From the NCBI GenBank assembly GCA_019636795.1, contig JAHBWW010000007.1, positions 1-64,000 on the forward strand: a stretch of 64,000 nt of DNA. Reading direction: 5' to 3'. Under the pieces are notes generated by a model, which was given only the letters and a program-made list of their open reading frames with translations, did not search any database and was not told the DNA's origin. The stretch comes from Phycisphaeraceae bacterium (GTDB lineage Bacteria; Planctomycetota; Phycisphaerae; Phycisphaerales; UBA1924). The position numbers and the translations under genes were made by a program. This document shows, one piece after another, positions 8,362-16,673 of this stretch; position 1 is the stretch's first letter, and each line of letters opens with the position of its first letter.

Positions 8362-8393
8362 TCTATATCTGCAGTTGAGGGCGGGATGTCGCA
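8362..8393 (-). promoter_or_regulatory. Element promoter copy B (upstream of the recombinase operon)
   Basis: On the minus strand TGCGACA and TGCAGATATAGA are separated by 13 bases, matching copy A at 3868-3900 (14 bases). It lies about 50 bases before the start of the 90-residue gene. Confidence 0.6.
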
Positions 8394-8920
8394 GGACTTG
8401 CGCGTGAAGATGCAGCATGATGCGAGCCAGGATGCTGGCGATCTCGCTGAGGCGCCGATTCGTCGTCATGCCCGTCAAAGCGGTCGGTCGCACGGCGTCA
8501 TGGAAAGACATCGTCATTGCGCACATCTTGGGAGGTCTCACCTGTGGGCAGTCGGCCGTGGTGATCAAGGATTGATCGCTGCGGCACGACGCTGGCGGCT
8601 GAAGACCTACTCGAAGCCATGCCGAATTTGCCCGCTAGGGGGTGAGGGCAACCATGCTGCAGCCGTCCCACTTTGAGATTCGCCTTCGCGACTGAACGCA
8701 CTAAGCAAGGATCGAAGGGCCGCAAATTCTCGAAACTGCACACAAGAGCACCCCTTGCACGCCATGTCGTTAACCGAGAGTGAGAGAGCGCGAGAGTCCA
8801 ACCCCCAGTGGCTCCACACATCCGGGGTTCCGCTCGGCACCCATGCGTCGATCCCGAAACCGAGAGCGCCGGACCCCGGCCCGGACGCCCCCAATGGCCC
8901 CGATTTCGAACCCTCCCAGT
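8394..8920. other. Gene-poor end of the element next to tRNA-Asn
   Basis: No supported gene is present. Several open frames exist on both strands but none has a ribosome site plus recognisable sequence. The recombinase attachment site would be expected here or at the tRNA, but I could not identify one by repeat or symmetry. Confidence 0.5.
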
Positions 8921-8954
8921 AAACAAACAGGCCCGCGTCCTTTGGACACAGGCC
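8921..8954 (-). terminator. Terminator downstream of tRNA-Asn
   Basis: On the minus strand an 11-base-pair stem (8930-8940 with 8944-8954, including two G-T pairs) with an AAA loop is followed by TGTTTGTTTA. It begins eight bases after the tRNA 3' end. Confidence 0.8.
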
Positions 8955-8961
8955 TTGAAAG

Positions 8962-9033
8962 CTCCCCGAGTAGGACTCGAACCTACAACCTAGCGGTTAA
9001 CAGCCGCTCGCTCTGCCATTGAGCTATCGGGGA
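8962..9033 (-). tRNA. tRNA-Asn (anticodon GTT)
   Basis: A full 72-base cloverleaf is present: 7-bp acceptor stem TCCCCGA/TCGGGGA, D arm GCTCAATGGCAGAGC, anticodon stem AGCGG/CCGCT with loop CTGTTAA giving anticodon GTT, and T arm GTAGG-TTCGAGT-CCTAC, ending in discriminator G. No CCA is encoded. It sits at the border between the mobile element and chromosomal genes and is a possible insertion target. Confidence 0.95.
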
Positions 9034-9353
9034 TACGCGATACGAACCGACATGCCAATCCACCAAAATAAACCAAACAAAACCGACGTAAACAAAATCC
9101 TATCTCCACTGCACGGCAGCGGCTCAACCTGCAACTTCCGCCATAGGGCCGAAAGTGCACATAGCCTAGCCAACGTCGGCCCATGGTCAAGTTCAATCGT
9201 GTTCCCAGGCCATCAGATTCACCGTTCAGGTCCGCCTGCAACACCTACAGGTCTTTTCACAGCCTGCCACGTCCGAAAGAGTGGCTGCTGACAAGGCACC
9301 AAAGGCTTCTGCAGCACAATCCGCCCGCCACATACTGTCGCATGGCCGACGCA
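9034..9353. other. Intergenic stretch between hrpA and tRNA-Asn
   Basis: No gene is supported. It should contain the tRNA-Asn promoter, since the tRNA is read leftward, and the end of the hrpA transcript. A weak GCCAC/GTGGC hairpin near 9270-9295 lacks a T-run, so I do not call a terminator. Confidence 0.4.
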
Positions 9354-12300
9354 TTATGATCGCACAGCCTCCCAACGCTTCTCGAGCCTCTTATCCGACA
9401 CAGGCTCAATAGTCCTCAATTCCTGTGCAAACAGCGAAACACGAAGTTCTTCGATCAACCACCGGAATTCTTCAAGCGCCGGATCGACGACACCCGCTGC
9501 ATCGTGCCGGGCCAGACGTTCGGCATATATCCCCCACCACTTTGCTACCTGCCGCGCGAGTTCGAGGTCTCGCGCAGGTCCCTGTTCGCGCAGCCTCTCA
9601 AGACGCCGCTGAACCGCCCGCAAGTATCGCGGATAATGCTCAAGTCTCGCATATGGCACTTTGGTCAAAAATCGCTTTGGCAACAACTGCCCCAACTGAA
9701 AACGCACATCGCCCAGACTCATCACCCACCCTTCGGGCGATGGCTCTGCCAATCTCAGCGAAAGATCGTGCACGCGCTCGAGAATCTTCTCGATCAACCC
9801 GCACACCTCATCGACTGTCGGTCGGAGCCGGTTCCAGCCGAGGTCGAGCCTGGCCGCGAACTCTTCGCGAGTGCGCACTGATTCATCATCGCCGATGAAG
9901 ACCCGATCGGCCACAAGTAGCAAAAGATCACGCCGCAGCTCATCACCCGGGCCGAGTGCGGCATAATGCAGCGTCATCTTCTCGATGTTCGGCAGATGAC
10001 GTTCGTAATACTTGAACTCCTCGCGCAGATGCCGCACATACAGCCGCGCCAGCCCGGCTCGAAACGCCCGCCTGGCTTCGATCCTCGAACTCAGCACCCG
10101 CAGCGCCACAGTCTTGCCCTGATCGACCAGAGTCGGGTACCCATGCAACACGAACGATCCGCGACGGATCTCGACCTCTGCTGGCAACTCACCGAAATCC
10201 CAATCAAGCAGGTCATCGCGCTCCATCGCGTTCTCGGTCGCGTGAGCATAACTCGCCGCGATCTGCGCACGCAGCGACTGACGCAACTCGCCGAGATCGC
10301 GCCCGATCGCCAACTCGTGCCCGGCTGTATCCACCACGCGATAGCGCACCCACAAATGTGGCGGAATCTCGTCGGGTTTGAACGCCTCGCGTGGCACGCT
10401 CACGCCCGCACGCCGACTCAGCGCATCGGCCAACGCATCGATCAACGGGCGCTGACCAATCTCCAGCGTCTGCGTCAGTTCGCCCGCAATCGCCGCAGCA
10501 TCAAAGTGCCGCCTGTACGTGCGCGGCAACGTGCGGATCAACGCCGCGATCTTCTCCTCAACCATGCCGGGGACCAACCAATCCAGTTTCGCAGGATCGA
10601 CTTGACCAAGAAACTCGACCGGCACAGTGATGGTCAATCCGTCATCAGCCGCTCCGGGCTCGTGCGCATAACCCAGCGGCAGGTGAATTCCTTCGACCAG
10701 CATCTGATCCGGATACCGCTCAACACCAACATCCTCTGGAGTCTTGAGCAGCAGATCGTCGAGCGTCATGTACAACACGCGCGGCTCTTCACGCTGCGCA
10801 CGCCGAAGCCAACGTTCAAAAGTCCGCGTGCTGTGCACATCCTCTGGCAGGCGCGCGTCGTAAAACGCGAATCTCGCCATTGCGTCGGCCAGAAGATCGT
10901 TGCGCCGGGCCTTGGCTTCGAGCCCGCGCACGCTCGCTTCCAGCTCTCGATTGTGTGCCAGGCACGGCGGGTCGATTGTGATCGCCCCTTCCACGAGCGC
11001 ATGATGAATGAAAATCTCCCGAGCTTTAGCCGAGTTGACACGCCCAAAATCAACCGCGCGCCCTGCAACGAGCTCCAGCCCAAGCAGCAAAACCCGCTCG
11101 CGCGCCATCACCACCCCACGCCTCTCATCCCAGTACGGATCGTTGTGCGTGTGCTTGAGAAGATGTCGCCCAGCCTCCTCGATCCATGTCGGCTCGATGC
11201 CCGCCACACAGCGAGCAAATAACTTCGTCGTGCGCACAATCTCGGCTGCCATAATCCACTTCGGCTTGGAAGCGAACACCACCGAACCCGGAAAGATATG
11301 AAACCGCGTCGAGCGCGTTCCCTCATACTCGAACTTGTCACGCCGATATCCCACATTCGCGATCAGCCCCGCAAGCAGCGACCGATGAATGGCGTCATGA
11401 TCCGCTTCGGCCGCACTCACATGCAGTTTCAACTCCGCTGCCACTTCACGCAACTGCGACAGCACGTCACGCCACTCGCGCATGCGCACCATGCTCAGGT
11501 AGTTCTGTTTCAACGCCTTGGTCAGTTTCGAACGCGAGAGCGTGCGTTCCAACCCGTGATAGAAGTGCCACAGATTCAGATAGGTCAGGAAATCCGATTC
11601 CGCATGCTCGAACTGCGCGTGGGCTTCGTCGGCTGCGTCGCGCTTGTCGTGAGGCCTCTCGCGCGGATCCTGCACCGACAGTGCCGCCGCAATGATCAGC
11701 ACCTCGCTGACGCAATCCTCTTTCGCCGCTGCCACGATCATTCTGCCGATCTGTGGGTCGATCGGCAGCTTTGCCAGTTGCCGCCCGGTTTCCGTCAGTT
11801 TCCCTTCCTCATCGACCGCACCGAGCTGGAACAGCCGCTCATACCCGTCGCGGATCATGCGGCTGTCGGGCGCTTCCAGAAACGGAAACTCCTCGGCTCG
11901 CCCCAGACCCAACGCCATCATCTGAAGGATCACACTCGCCAGATTTGTGCGAACAATTTCGGGCGGAGTGAATGCTTCACGCGATTGAAAGTCGCGCTGG
12001 CTGTACAAACGAATGCACACACCCGGCGCAACACGCCCGCATCTCCCAGCACGTTGATTCGCTGATGCCTGCGAGATTGGCTCGATCTGCAAGCCCTGCA
12101 CCTTTGTGCGTGCGCTGTATCGACTCAGTCTGGCTTCACCAGGATCAATGACATACCGAATCCCCGGCACAGTCAGCGAAGTCTCCGCAACGTTTGTTGC
12201 AATCACCAGCCGCCGCCCGCGGTGCGGCTTGAACACACGCTGCTGCTCCGCCATCGAAAGTCTCGCATACAGAGGCAGTATCTCAACCTCGTCCCCAGGC

Positions 12301-13244
12301 CCGATCCGCTCGCGCAGCGCGCGAGCTGTCTCACGGATTTCGCGCTCACCGCTCATGAAAATCAGCACATCGCCCGAGGGTTCGCTGGCCAGTTCATCGA
12401 CCGCGCGCAGCACGCCTGCAATCTGGTCGGCGCCCTCAGCATCACCCGCATCCAGTTGCAACGGCCGGTACCGCACCTCCACCGGATACGTCCGCCCTGA
12501 AACCTCCACGATCGGCGCGTTCCAGAAGTGCGCACTGAAACGCTCCGGGTCGATCGTCGCCGACGTGATGATCAGTTTTAAGTCGCGCCGCCGCGGCAAC
12601 AGTCGATGCAGATATCCGAGAAGAAAGTCGATGTTCAGGCTGCGCTCGTGTGCTTCATCGATGATGATCGTGTCGTACGCTTCGAGACTGCGGTCGCGCT
12701 GCGTTTCGCTCAGCAGGATGCCATCGGTCATGATCTTGATCATGGTGCGGTCGCTCGTCTGATCGCCGAATCGCACCTTCGAACCGACCACTCCGCCCAC
12801 CGCAACGCCAAGTTCATCCGCAATCCGGGCTGCAACACTTCGAGCTGCAATGCGCCGAGGCTGCGTATGCCCGATCACCCCGGCAACACCGCGACCCAAT
12901 TCGAGGCACATCTTGGGCAGTTGCGTCGTCTTGCCCGAACCAGTCTCGCCACAGATCACGACGACCTGGTTCGACTCGATCGCGTCAAGAATCTCGGCCC
13001 TTCGTTCGCATACCGGGAGATCTGTCGGGTATCGGACCTTCGGGCGTGCTTCCAGCCGCAACTCCCGCCGTGCGATCGACGCCTCGATCCGCTCAGTGAT
13101 GCGTTCGAGCATGCGTGGTGTGAGCTCGCGCCCCGCGCGCTCGACCTGCCGAAGCCGACGCCGAATCTCGTGCTGATCAGTTATCATGCACGCACCCAGC
13201 CTCGCCCGCAGGTCATCCAGATTGTCAGCATGCGGCTCAGGCAT
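9354..13244 (-). CDS. hrpA: ATP-dependent RNA helicase HrpA (DEAH box)
   Basis: The 1296-residue length and motif order match HrpA. Walker A GETGSGKTT lies at about residue 96, followed by QPRRIAA, DEAH (DEAHERSLN, about 193), SATID, and motif VI NQRAGRCGR, with a long C-terminal part containing the OB-fold and the DUF3418 region. HrpA is a 3'-5' RNA helicase that resolves stalled translation complexes in E. coli. The start is supported by alignment with the E. coli N-terminus (DLRARLGACMITDQ compared with ALQQRLDSLMLRD) rather than by a ribosome site, which is weak. The gene stands alone. Confidence 0.95.
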   Translation of the reverse strand: MPEPHADNLDDLRARLGACMITDQHEIRRRLRQVERAGRELTPRMLERITERIEASIARRELRLEARPKVRYPTDLPVCERRAEILDAIESNQVVVICGETGSGKTTQLPKMCLELGRGVAGVIGHTQPRRIAARSVAARIADELGVAVGGVVGSKVRFGDQTSDRTMIKIMTDGILLSETQRDRSLEAYDTIIIDEAHERSLNIDFLLGYLHRLLPRRRDLKLIITSATIDPERFSAHFWNAPIVEVSGRTYPVEVRYRPLQLDAGDAEGADQIAGVLRAVDELASEPSGDVLIFMSGEREIRETARALRERIGPGDEVEILPLYARLSMAEQQRVFKPHRGRRLVIATNVAETSLTVPGIRYVIDPGEARLSRYSARTKVQGLQIEPISQASANQRAGRCGRVAPGVCIRLYSQRDFQSREAFTPPEIVRTNLASVILQMMALGLGRAEEFPFLEAPDSRMIRDGYERLFQLGAVDEEGKLTETGRQLAKLPIDPQIGRMIVAAAKEDCVSEVLIIAAALSVQDPRERPHDKRDAADEAHAQFEHAESDFLTYLNLWHFYHGLERTLSRSKLTKALKQNYLSMVRMREWRDVLSQLREVAAELKLHVSAAEADHDAIHRSLLAGLIANVGYRRDKFEYEGTRSTRFHIFPGSVVFASKPKWIMAAEIVRTTKLFARCVAGIEPTWIEEAGRHLLKHTHNDPYWDERRGVVMARERVLLLGLELVAGRAVDFGRVNSAKAREIFIHHALVEGAITIDPPCLAHNRELEASVRGLEAKARRNDLLADAMARFAFYDARLPEDVHSTRTFERWLRRAQREEPRVLYMTLDDLLLKTPEDVGVERYPDQMLVEGIHLPLGYAHEPGAADDGLTITVPVEFLGQVDPAKLDWLVPGMVEEKIAALIRTLPRTYRRHFDAAAIAGELTQTLEIGQRPLIDALADALSRRAGVSVPREAFKPDEIPPHLWVRYRVVDTAGHELAIGRDLGELRQSLRAQIAASYAHATENAMERDDLLDWDFGELPAEVEIRRGSFVLHGYPTLVDQGKTVALRVLSSRIEARRAFRAGLARLYVRHLREEFKYYERHLPNIEKMTLHYAALGPGDELRRDLLLLVADRVFIGDDESVRTREEFAARLDLGWNRLRPTVDEVCGLIEKILERVHDLSLRLAEPSPEGWVMSLGDVRFQLGQLLPKRFLTKVPYARLEHYPRYLRAVQRRLERLREQGPARDLELARQVAKWWGIYAERLARHDAAGVVDPALEEFRWLIEELRVSLFAQELRTIEPVSDKRLEKRWEAVRS

Positions 13245-13326
13245 ATGCAGTAGTACTCAAAAACACCCCAAAATTCCCTCGCGGGCAGTGTGAAGAATCA
13301 TTTGCGGGAAATGAATCGTCTTCGTG

Positions 13327-13354
13327 TTGACTCCGAAAGAAAAAATGCTAACCT
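13327..13354 (+). promoter_or_regulatory. Candidate promoter of the leader RNA at 13361
   Basis: TTGACT (13327-13332) and TAACCT (13349-13354) are 16 bases apart, upstream of a structured leader that ends in an intrinsic terminator. Confidence 0.5.
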
Positions 13355-13360
13355 TTTCGG

Positions 13361-13560
13361 CAACCCGGACCGATACAGATCCGGACAGTATGTCCAGAGA
13401 CACCGTCATGAAACGTTATCACCTTTGCGACACCATGCTTCAAACGATCCAGATTGGGTCGCGGTGGCTCGTCTGCGAGGGTGAGATCGGGTAGCAAAGT
13501 CCGAATCTCAACCAAGGCACACGCAAGCCACCGCACAAAACGCGGTGGCTTGTTTCGTTT
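13361..13560 (+). promoter_or_regulatory. Structured leader RNA with mutually exclusive terminator and anti-terminator
   Basis: The roughly 200-base untranslated leader precedes the aspartokinase-like gene. The 10-base sequence CGCGGTGGCT occurs at 13460-13469 and again at 13541-13550. Both copies can pair with AGCCACCGC at 13526-13534. The late pairing makes the terminator; the early one encloses a small hairpin (13468-13479) and an 11-bp stem with two single-A bulges (13480-13490 with 13501-13513), making a three-way junction. An open frame of 28 codons (13408-13494) runs through the early arm, so ribosome-controlled attenuation is possible. Otherwise it may be a riboswitch. I do not recognise a known class. 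Confidence 0.65.
13524..13560 (+). terminator. Intrinsic terminator at the end of the leader RNA
   Basis: The stem CAAGCCACCG/CGGTGGCTTG (13524-13533 with 13542-13551) is followed by TGTTTCGTTT. It lies upstream of the coding start at 13609, so it acts inside the leader of that gene rather than after a gene. Confidence 0.7.
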
Positions 13561-13608
13561 CTGGTCCGTGAGTTTTTGCCCTGTCGATGCACAATGCAGG
13601 AGTTTCCC

Positions 13609-14499
13609 ATGAGTCTTGACAACGCAATCGTGCTGGCTGTTTCCGGCAACCTCATCACTCTCAACCGAGAGCAGACGGTCGCTGAGATCCGCGACTGCCT
13701 GCTGCTCTCCGATCGCGTGATTGCCGTTGTCGGTGCTTCGCAGGCCGAGACGCAGGCCTCGCTCGCGCAAGCCAATCTCCTGCCCCCGCACACTGACCCC
13801 GCAGTGTTGGCGTGGGTCATGTCGTCGCCACAGCGGCGTGCCGCGTCGCTACTCGTTGAAGGCCTGAGAGAAGTGGGTATCAGCGCCAGCGTCGCAGACA
13901 CTGCACAAGTCGGACCAACCACACGGGGTCCGATGCTCGACGCTGAACCTCGCACCATCAAGGCTCGCCCTCTGGCCAAAACCTTCGAGCAGGTGCAGGT
14001 TATCGTCTTCCCAGCTGGTGCCGCACGCTCCGAAGACCTCCGCCCCGCACTGGTCGGGAGTGGTCACCCACTCATCACCGCCTCTTTCATCGCAGCCACG
14101 CTCGCCTTGCCAGCACGCTACCTCGTCGCCGATGACGAAGCCGCACGCTTCGACCACGCTGAACTTCTGACGAGCGACGCGATCTGGTCGATGCTCCCAA
14201 GACTCGATCAGCATGCCATCTTGTTCGCGCAGCGTCGGGGGGTCTCCTTCAGCATCGCCTCGCCAGCCGCACGATCGCTCTCACGCTGCGGCCACACACG
14301 CACCCCTTCCATGGCCGACGGTGATCGACAGCCTCTCGCCACACCCCTTCAGGCGTGGCATGCTCTGAGTGAAGTCAAGCGCGATGGTCGGGCACAAATC
14401 GCACGTTCAACTTCCAGCCTCCCCGATGCCGCACAAACATTCCGCTTCATCAAGCATGAAGCCCCACGAGTGCGCAGCGATGGGCGCGAAGCCGTGTAA
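13609..14499 (+). CDS. Aspartokinase-like (amino acid kinase fold) protein, probably degenerate
   Basis: The 296-residue protein starts at an ATG with AGGAG six bases upstream. Several stretches line up with aspartate kinase: VIAVVGASQ with VVVSAM; AVLAWVMSSPQRRAASLLVEGL with the EQ-S-ALL-A-L helix; and ITASFIAATLALPARYLVADDEAARFDHAELLTSDAIWSMLP (key part ASFIAATLALPARYLVADDE) with the region before DGVYTADP. The N-terminal KFGGTS lysine motif and the GRGGSD motif are missing, so kinase activity is doubtful. It may be a regulatory or moonlighting relative. The assignment rests on pattern resemblance only. A structured leader controls it, and a strong terminator follows. Confidence 0.5.
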   Translation: MSLDNAIVLAVSGNLITLNREQTVAEIRDCLLLSDRVIAVVGASQAETQASLAQANLLPPHTDPAVLAWVMSSPQRRAASLLVEGLREVGISASVADTAQVGPTTRGPMLDAEPRTIKARPLAKTFEQVQVIVFPAGAARSEDLRPALVGSGHPLITASFIAATLALPARYLVADDEAARFDHAELLTSDAIWSMLPRLDQHAILFAQRRGVSFSIASPAARSLSRCGHTRTPSMADGDRQPLATPLQAWHALSEVKRDGRAQIARSTSSLPDAAQTFRFIKHEAPRVRSDGREAV

Positions 14500-14530
14500 G
14501 TCATCCGCCATCTAATTCTTCGATCCCTCT

Positions 14531-14578
14531 GCACCGGGCGAGTCGAGCGGTCCTTTTGCTCGCCCGGTGCGCTTTTTT
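14531..14578 (+). terminator. Terminator after the aspartokinase-like gene
   Basis: The perfect 12-bp stem GCACCGGGCGAG/CTCGCCCGGTGC (14531-14542 with 14559-14570) is followed by a run of six T. Confidence 0.85.
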
Positions 14579-14601
14579 CCACGCCAATCCCCGCCTGTTC
14601 C

Positions 14602-14982
14602 TCAGATCAACCCCAGATGCAACTTCGCTTCGTCGCTCATCATGTCCTTGGACCACCGTGGCTCCCACACAAGTTCCACTCGCGCAGCCACAACCCCTTC
14701 CGCCGTCTCAACCGCTGCCTTCACCGCAGCCGGAATCGAATGCGCCTCCGGGCATGCCGGGCTCGTCAGCGTCATCGCAACTCTCACCTGGCCATTACTG
14801 TCCGGCTCAATCGCGTAGATCAGCCCAAGATCAAACACATTCACCGGAATCTCCGGGTCGTACACCGACTTGATCGCCTCGATGATCCGCCCGCGCAGCG
14901 TCTGGGCATCGGGAGTCGCAGACGGCGCAACCCGCTGCCGCTCTCGCTCTGCACCCGAATCAAAGATGCGCATCTCGCTCAT
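14602..14982 (-). CDS. sufT: SufT-like MIP18 family (DUF59) Fe-S assembly protein
   Basis: The 126-residue protein has the MIP18/DUF59 core: IIEAIKSVYDPEIPVNVFDLGLIY, of which the diagnostic part is VYDPEIPVNVFDLGL, then VRVAMTLTSPACPEAHSIP with the conserved cysteine in SPACP, and a C-terminal VWEPRWSKDMMSDEAK. SufT proteins help mature Fe-S proteins. It is the last gene of the suf operon; its start overlaps the stop of sufE (ATGA). The N-terminal 25 residues are a polar extension. Confidence 0.9.
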   Translation of the reverse strand: MSEMRIFDSGAERERQRVAPSATPDAQTLRGRIIEAIKSVYDPEIPVNVFDLGLIYAIEPDSNGQVRVAMTLTSPACPEAHSIPAAVKAAVETAEGVVAARVELVWEPRWSKDMMSDEAKLHLGLI

Positions 14983-15410
14983 CGCCCAGCCTCCATCTCG
15001 ACCGCCAGAGCCCGAATCCGGCGAATCATGGCCTCAAGCCCATTGCGCCGCGTCCCGCTCAAGTGCGCATCGAGCTCGAGTCGTTCCAAAATCCCACGCG
15101 CATCCACAGCCATCGCCTCGGCAGCCGTTCGCCCGTTATACATGCTCATCACAATCGCAATCAGCCCATTGACGATATGTGCATCGCTGATCGCCCGAAT
15201 GCGCAACCGATCACTCCCCCCCCCCTCGCGCTCAAGTCGCAACCAGACCTGCGCCTGACACCCATGCACGCGCGCATCGTCCGTCCTCTCGCTCTCAGGC
15301 ATCGGAGGCAACCGCTTGCCCAGATCGATGATGTACCCGAAACGTTCCTCCCAGTCGCCGAGCAACTCGAACGTCTCGATGATCTCGTCTAGTGTTGGTA
15401 GCTCGCGCAT
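14979..15410 (-). CDS. sufE: SufE sulfur acceptor protein
   Basis: The 143-residue protein matches SufE: an N-terminal helix with EIIETFELLGDWEERFGYIIDLG and the sulfur-accepting loop DDARVHGCQAQVW with Cys51, followed by the helical GLIAIVMSMYNGRTAAEA segment. SufE takes persulfide sulfur from SufS and passes it to SufB. It lies 12 bases downstream of sufS and overlaps sufT by four bases. Confidence 0.95.
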   Translation of the reverse strand: MRELPTLDEIIETFELLGDWEERFGYIIDLGKRLPPMPESERTDDARVHGCQAQVWLRLEREGGGSDRLRIRAISDAHIVNGLIAIVMSMYNGRTAAEAMAVDARGILERLELDAHLSGTRRNGLEAMIRRIRALAVEMEAGR

Positions 15411-15422
15411 CCCATGAGCCTA

Positions 15423-16673
15423 TCACGCGAGCATTCGTCGAGCACGCTCGATTCCCTCGACCAGCACATCGATTTCCGCATGAGTGTTGTACATCGCCAG
15501 CGACGCCCGCGCAGTCGCCGTCACGCCAAACCGCTTCATCAGAGGCTGCGTGCAATGATGCCCTGTACGAATCGCCACTCCGAACCGATCCAGCACCGGC
15601 GCCAGGTCATACGGATGAACGCCATCGATCGAAAACGTCACAATCGGAATCTTGCGTAGCGCCTGCCCGTAGATCCGCAATCCCTTGATCTCGCTCAACC
15701 TCGTCTGTGCATGCTCGAGCAGCGACGCCTCATGGGCCCGAACCCCCGCATCATCAAGCTCCCGCACAAAGCGTATCGCCGCCCCAAGCCCGATCGCACC
15801 CGCAATATTCGGCGTGCCGGCCTCGAAACGCGCCGGAAGCCTGGCGAAGGTCGTTTTCTCAAAGCTCACCGATTCAATCATCTCCCCGCCACCTCGATAC
15901 GGCGGGAGCACCTCCAGCAACTCCTCGCGCCCATACAACACTCCCACGCCCGTCGGTCCGAACATCTTGTGCCCCGAAAGCGCCAGAAAGTCGCACCCGA
16001 TCGCACGCACATCCACCTCGACATGCGCTCCACCCTGTGCCGCATCGATCACCGACAAAGCCCCCGCCGCCTTTGCCATCATGCACACTCGCGCGACGTC
16101 GTTGATCGTCCCCAGCACATTCGACACCATCACACACGCAACGACGCGCGTCCGCTCCGTCATCAATCGCTGGGCAGCATCCAGGTCCAGTTCGCCCGAG
16201 TCCGTCACCGGAATCACATCAATCTTCGCCCCGGCTCGCTCGCACGCCATCTGCCATGGCACGATGTTCGAGTGATGCTCCATCTCACTCAGCAGCACAC
16301 GATCGCCCGCTCGCAGCCTCGCTTGCCCCACCGAACTGGCCACGAGATTGATGGCATCGGTCACGCCACTTGTAAAAATGCACTCGCGCGACGACTCCGC
16401 CTTGATAAACCCCGCTGCTGCCTCGCGCGCCGATTCATACCCACGCGTCGCGCGCACACTCAACTCGTGCATCCCCCGATGCACGTTCGCATTGTCACGC
16501 CGATAAAACTCATCCATCGCCTCCAGCACCTGACCGGGTTTGTGCGTCGTCGCAGCGTTGTCCAGATACACCAGAGGCCTGCCATGCACCTCCTGCGCCA
16601 GGGCCGGGAACTTCGCCCGCAGTGCCTCCACATCAAACCCAGCGCACGCCATAGCCCCCTCGCTTGCCGTCAT
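15423..16673 (-). CDS. sufS: Cysteine desulfurase SufS
   Basis: This is a 416-residue group II cysteine desulfurase. Diagnostic motifs are VYLDNAATTHKP near the N-terminus, the PLP-binding lysine in LSGHKMFGPTGVG (about residue 229) and the catalytic cysteine in RTGHHCTQPLMKRFG (about residue 374). It releases sulfur from cysteine as an enzyme persulfide for SufE. The start overlaps the sufD stop by four bases. Length and motif spacing are normal for SufS. Confidence 0.97.
   Translation of the reverse strand: MTASEGAMACAGFDVEALRAKFPALAQEVHGRPLVYLDNAATTHKPGQVLEAMDEFYRRDNANVHRGMHELSVRATRGYESAREAAAGFIKAESSRECIFTSGVTDAINLVASSVGQARLRAGDRVLLSEMEHHSNIVPWQMACERAGAKIDVIPVTDSGELDLDAAQRLMTERTRVVACVMVSNVLGTINDVARVCMMAKAAGALSVIDAAQGGAHVEVDVRAIGCDFLALSGHKMFGPTGVGVLYGREELLEVLPPYRGGGEMIESVSFEKTTFARLPARFEAGTPNIAGAIGLGAAIRFVRELDDAGVRAHEASLLEHAQTRLSEIKGLRIYGQALRKIPIVTFSIDGVHPYDLAPVLDRFGVAIRTGHHCTQPLMKRFGVTATARASLAMYNTHAEIDVLVEGIERARRMLA

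Larger units (their letters stand above)
1..8961. mobile_element. Integrated mobile element (prophage- or ICE-like), right end; left end outside window
   Basis: This is a block of minus-strand genes of phage or plasmid type: ParB/methyltransferase, P4-type primase-helicase, sigma-like factor, two DNA-binding proteins, large serine recombinase, DUF2924 protein and small unknowns. It ends against a tRNA-Asn gene, beyond which normal chromosomal genes (hrpA, suf) begin. Recombinase and DUF2924 genes are known to travel together in prophage-like regions of other bacteria. No capsid, terminase or conjugation gene is visible, so phage, satellite and ICE cannot be told apart. The right boundary is placed at the tRNA by inference; I found no direct repeat that would define an att site. 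Confidence 0.7.

Noticed and set aside
8254-8926. Open frames on both strands near the element end
   Set aside because: No supported start and no recognisable protein; the plus frame into the tRNA ends in the spurious translation typical of tRNA-flanking DNA.
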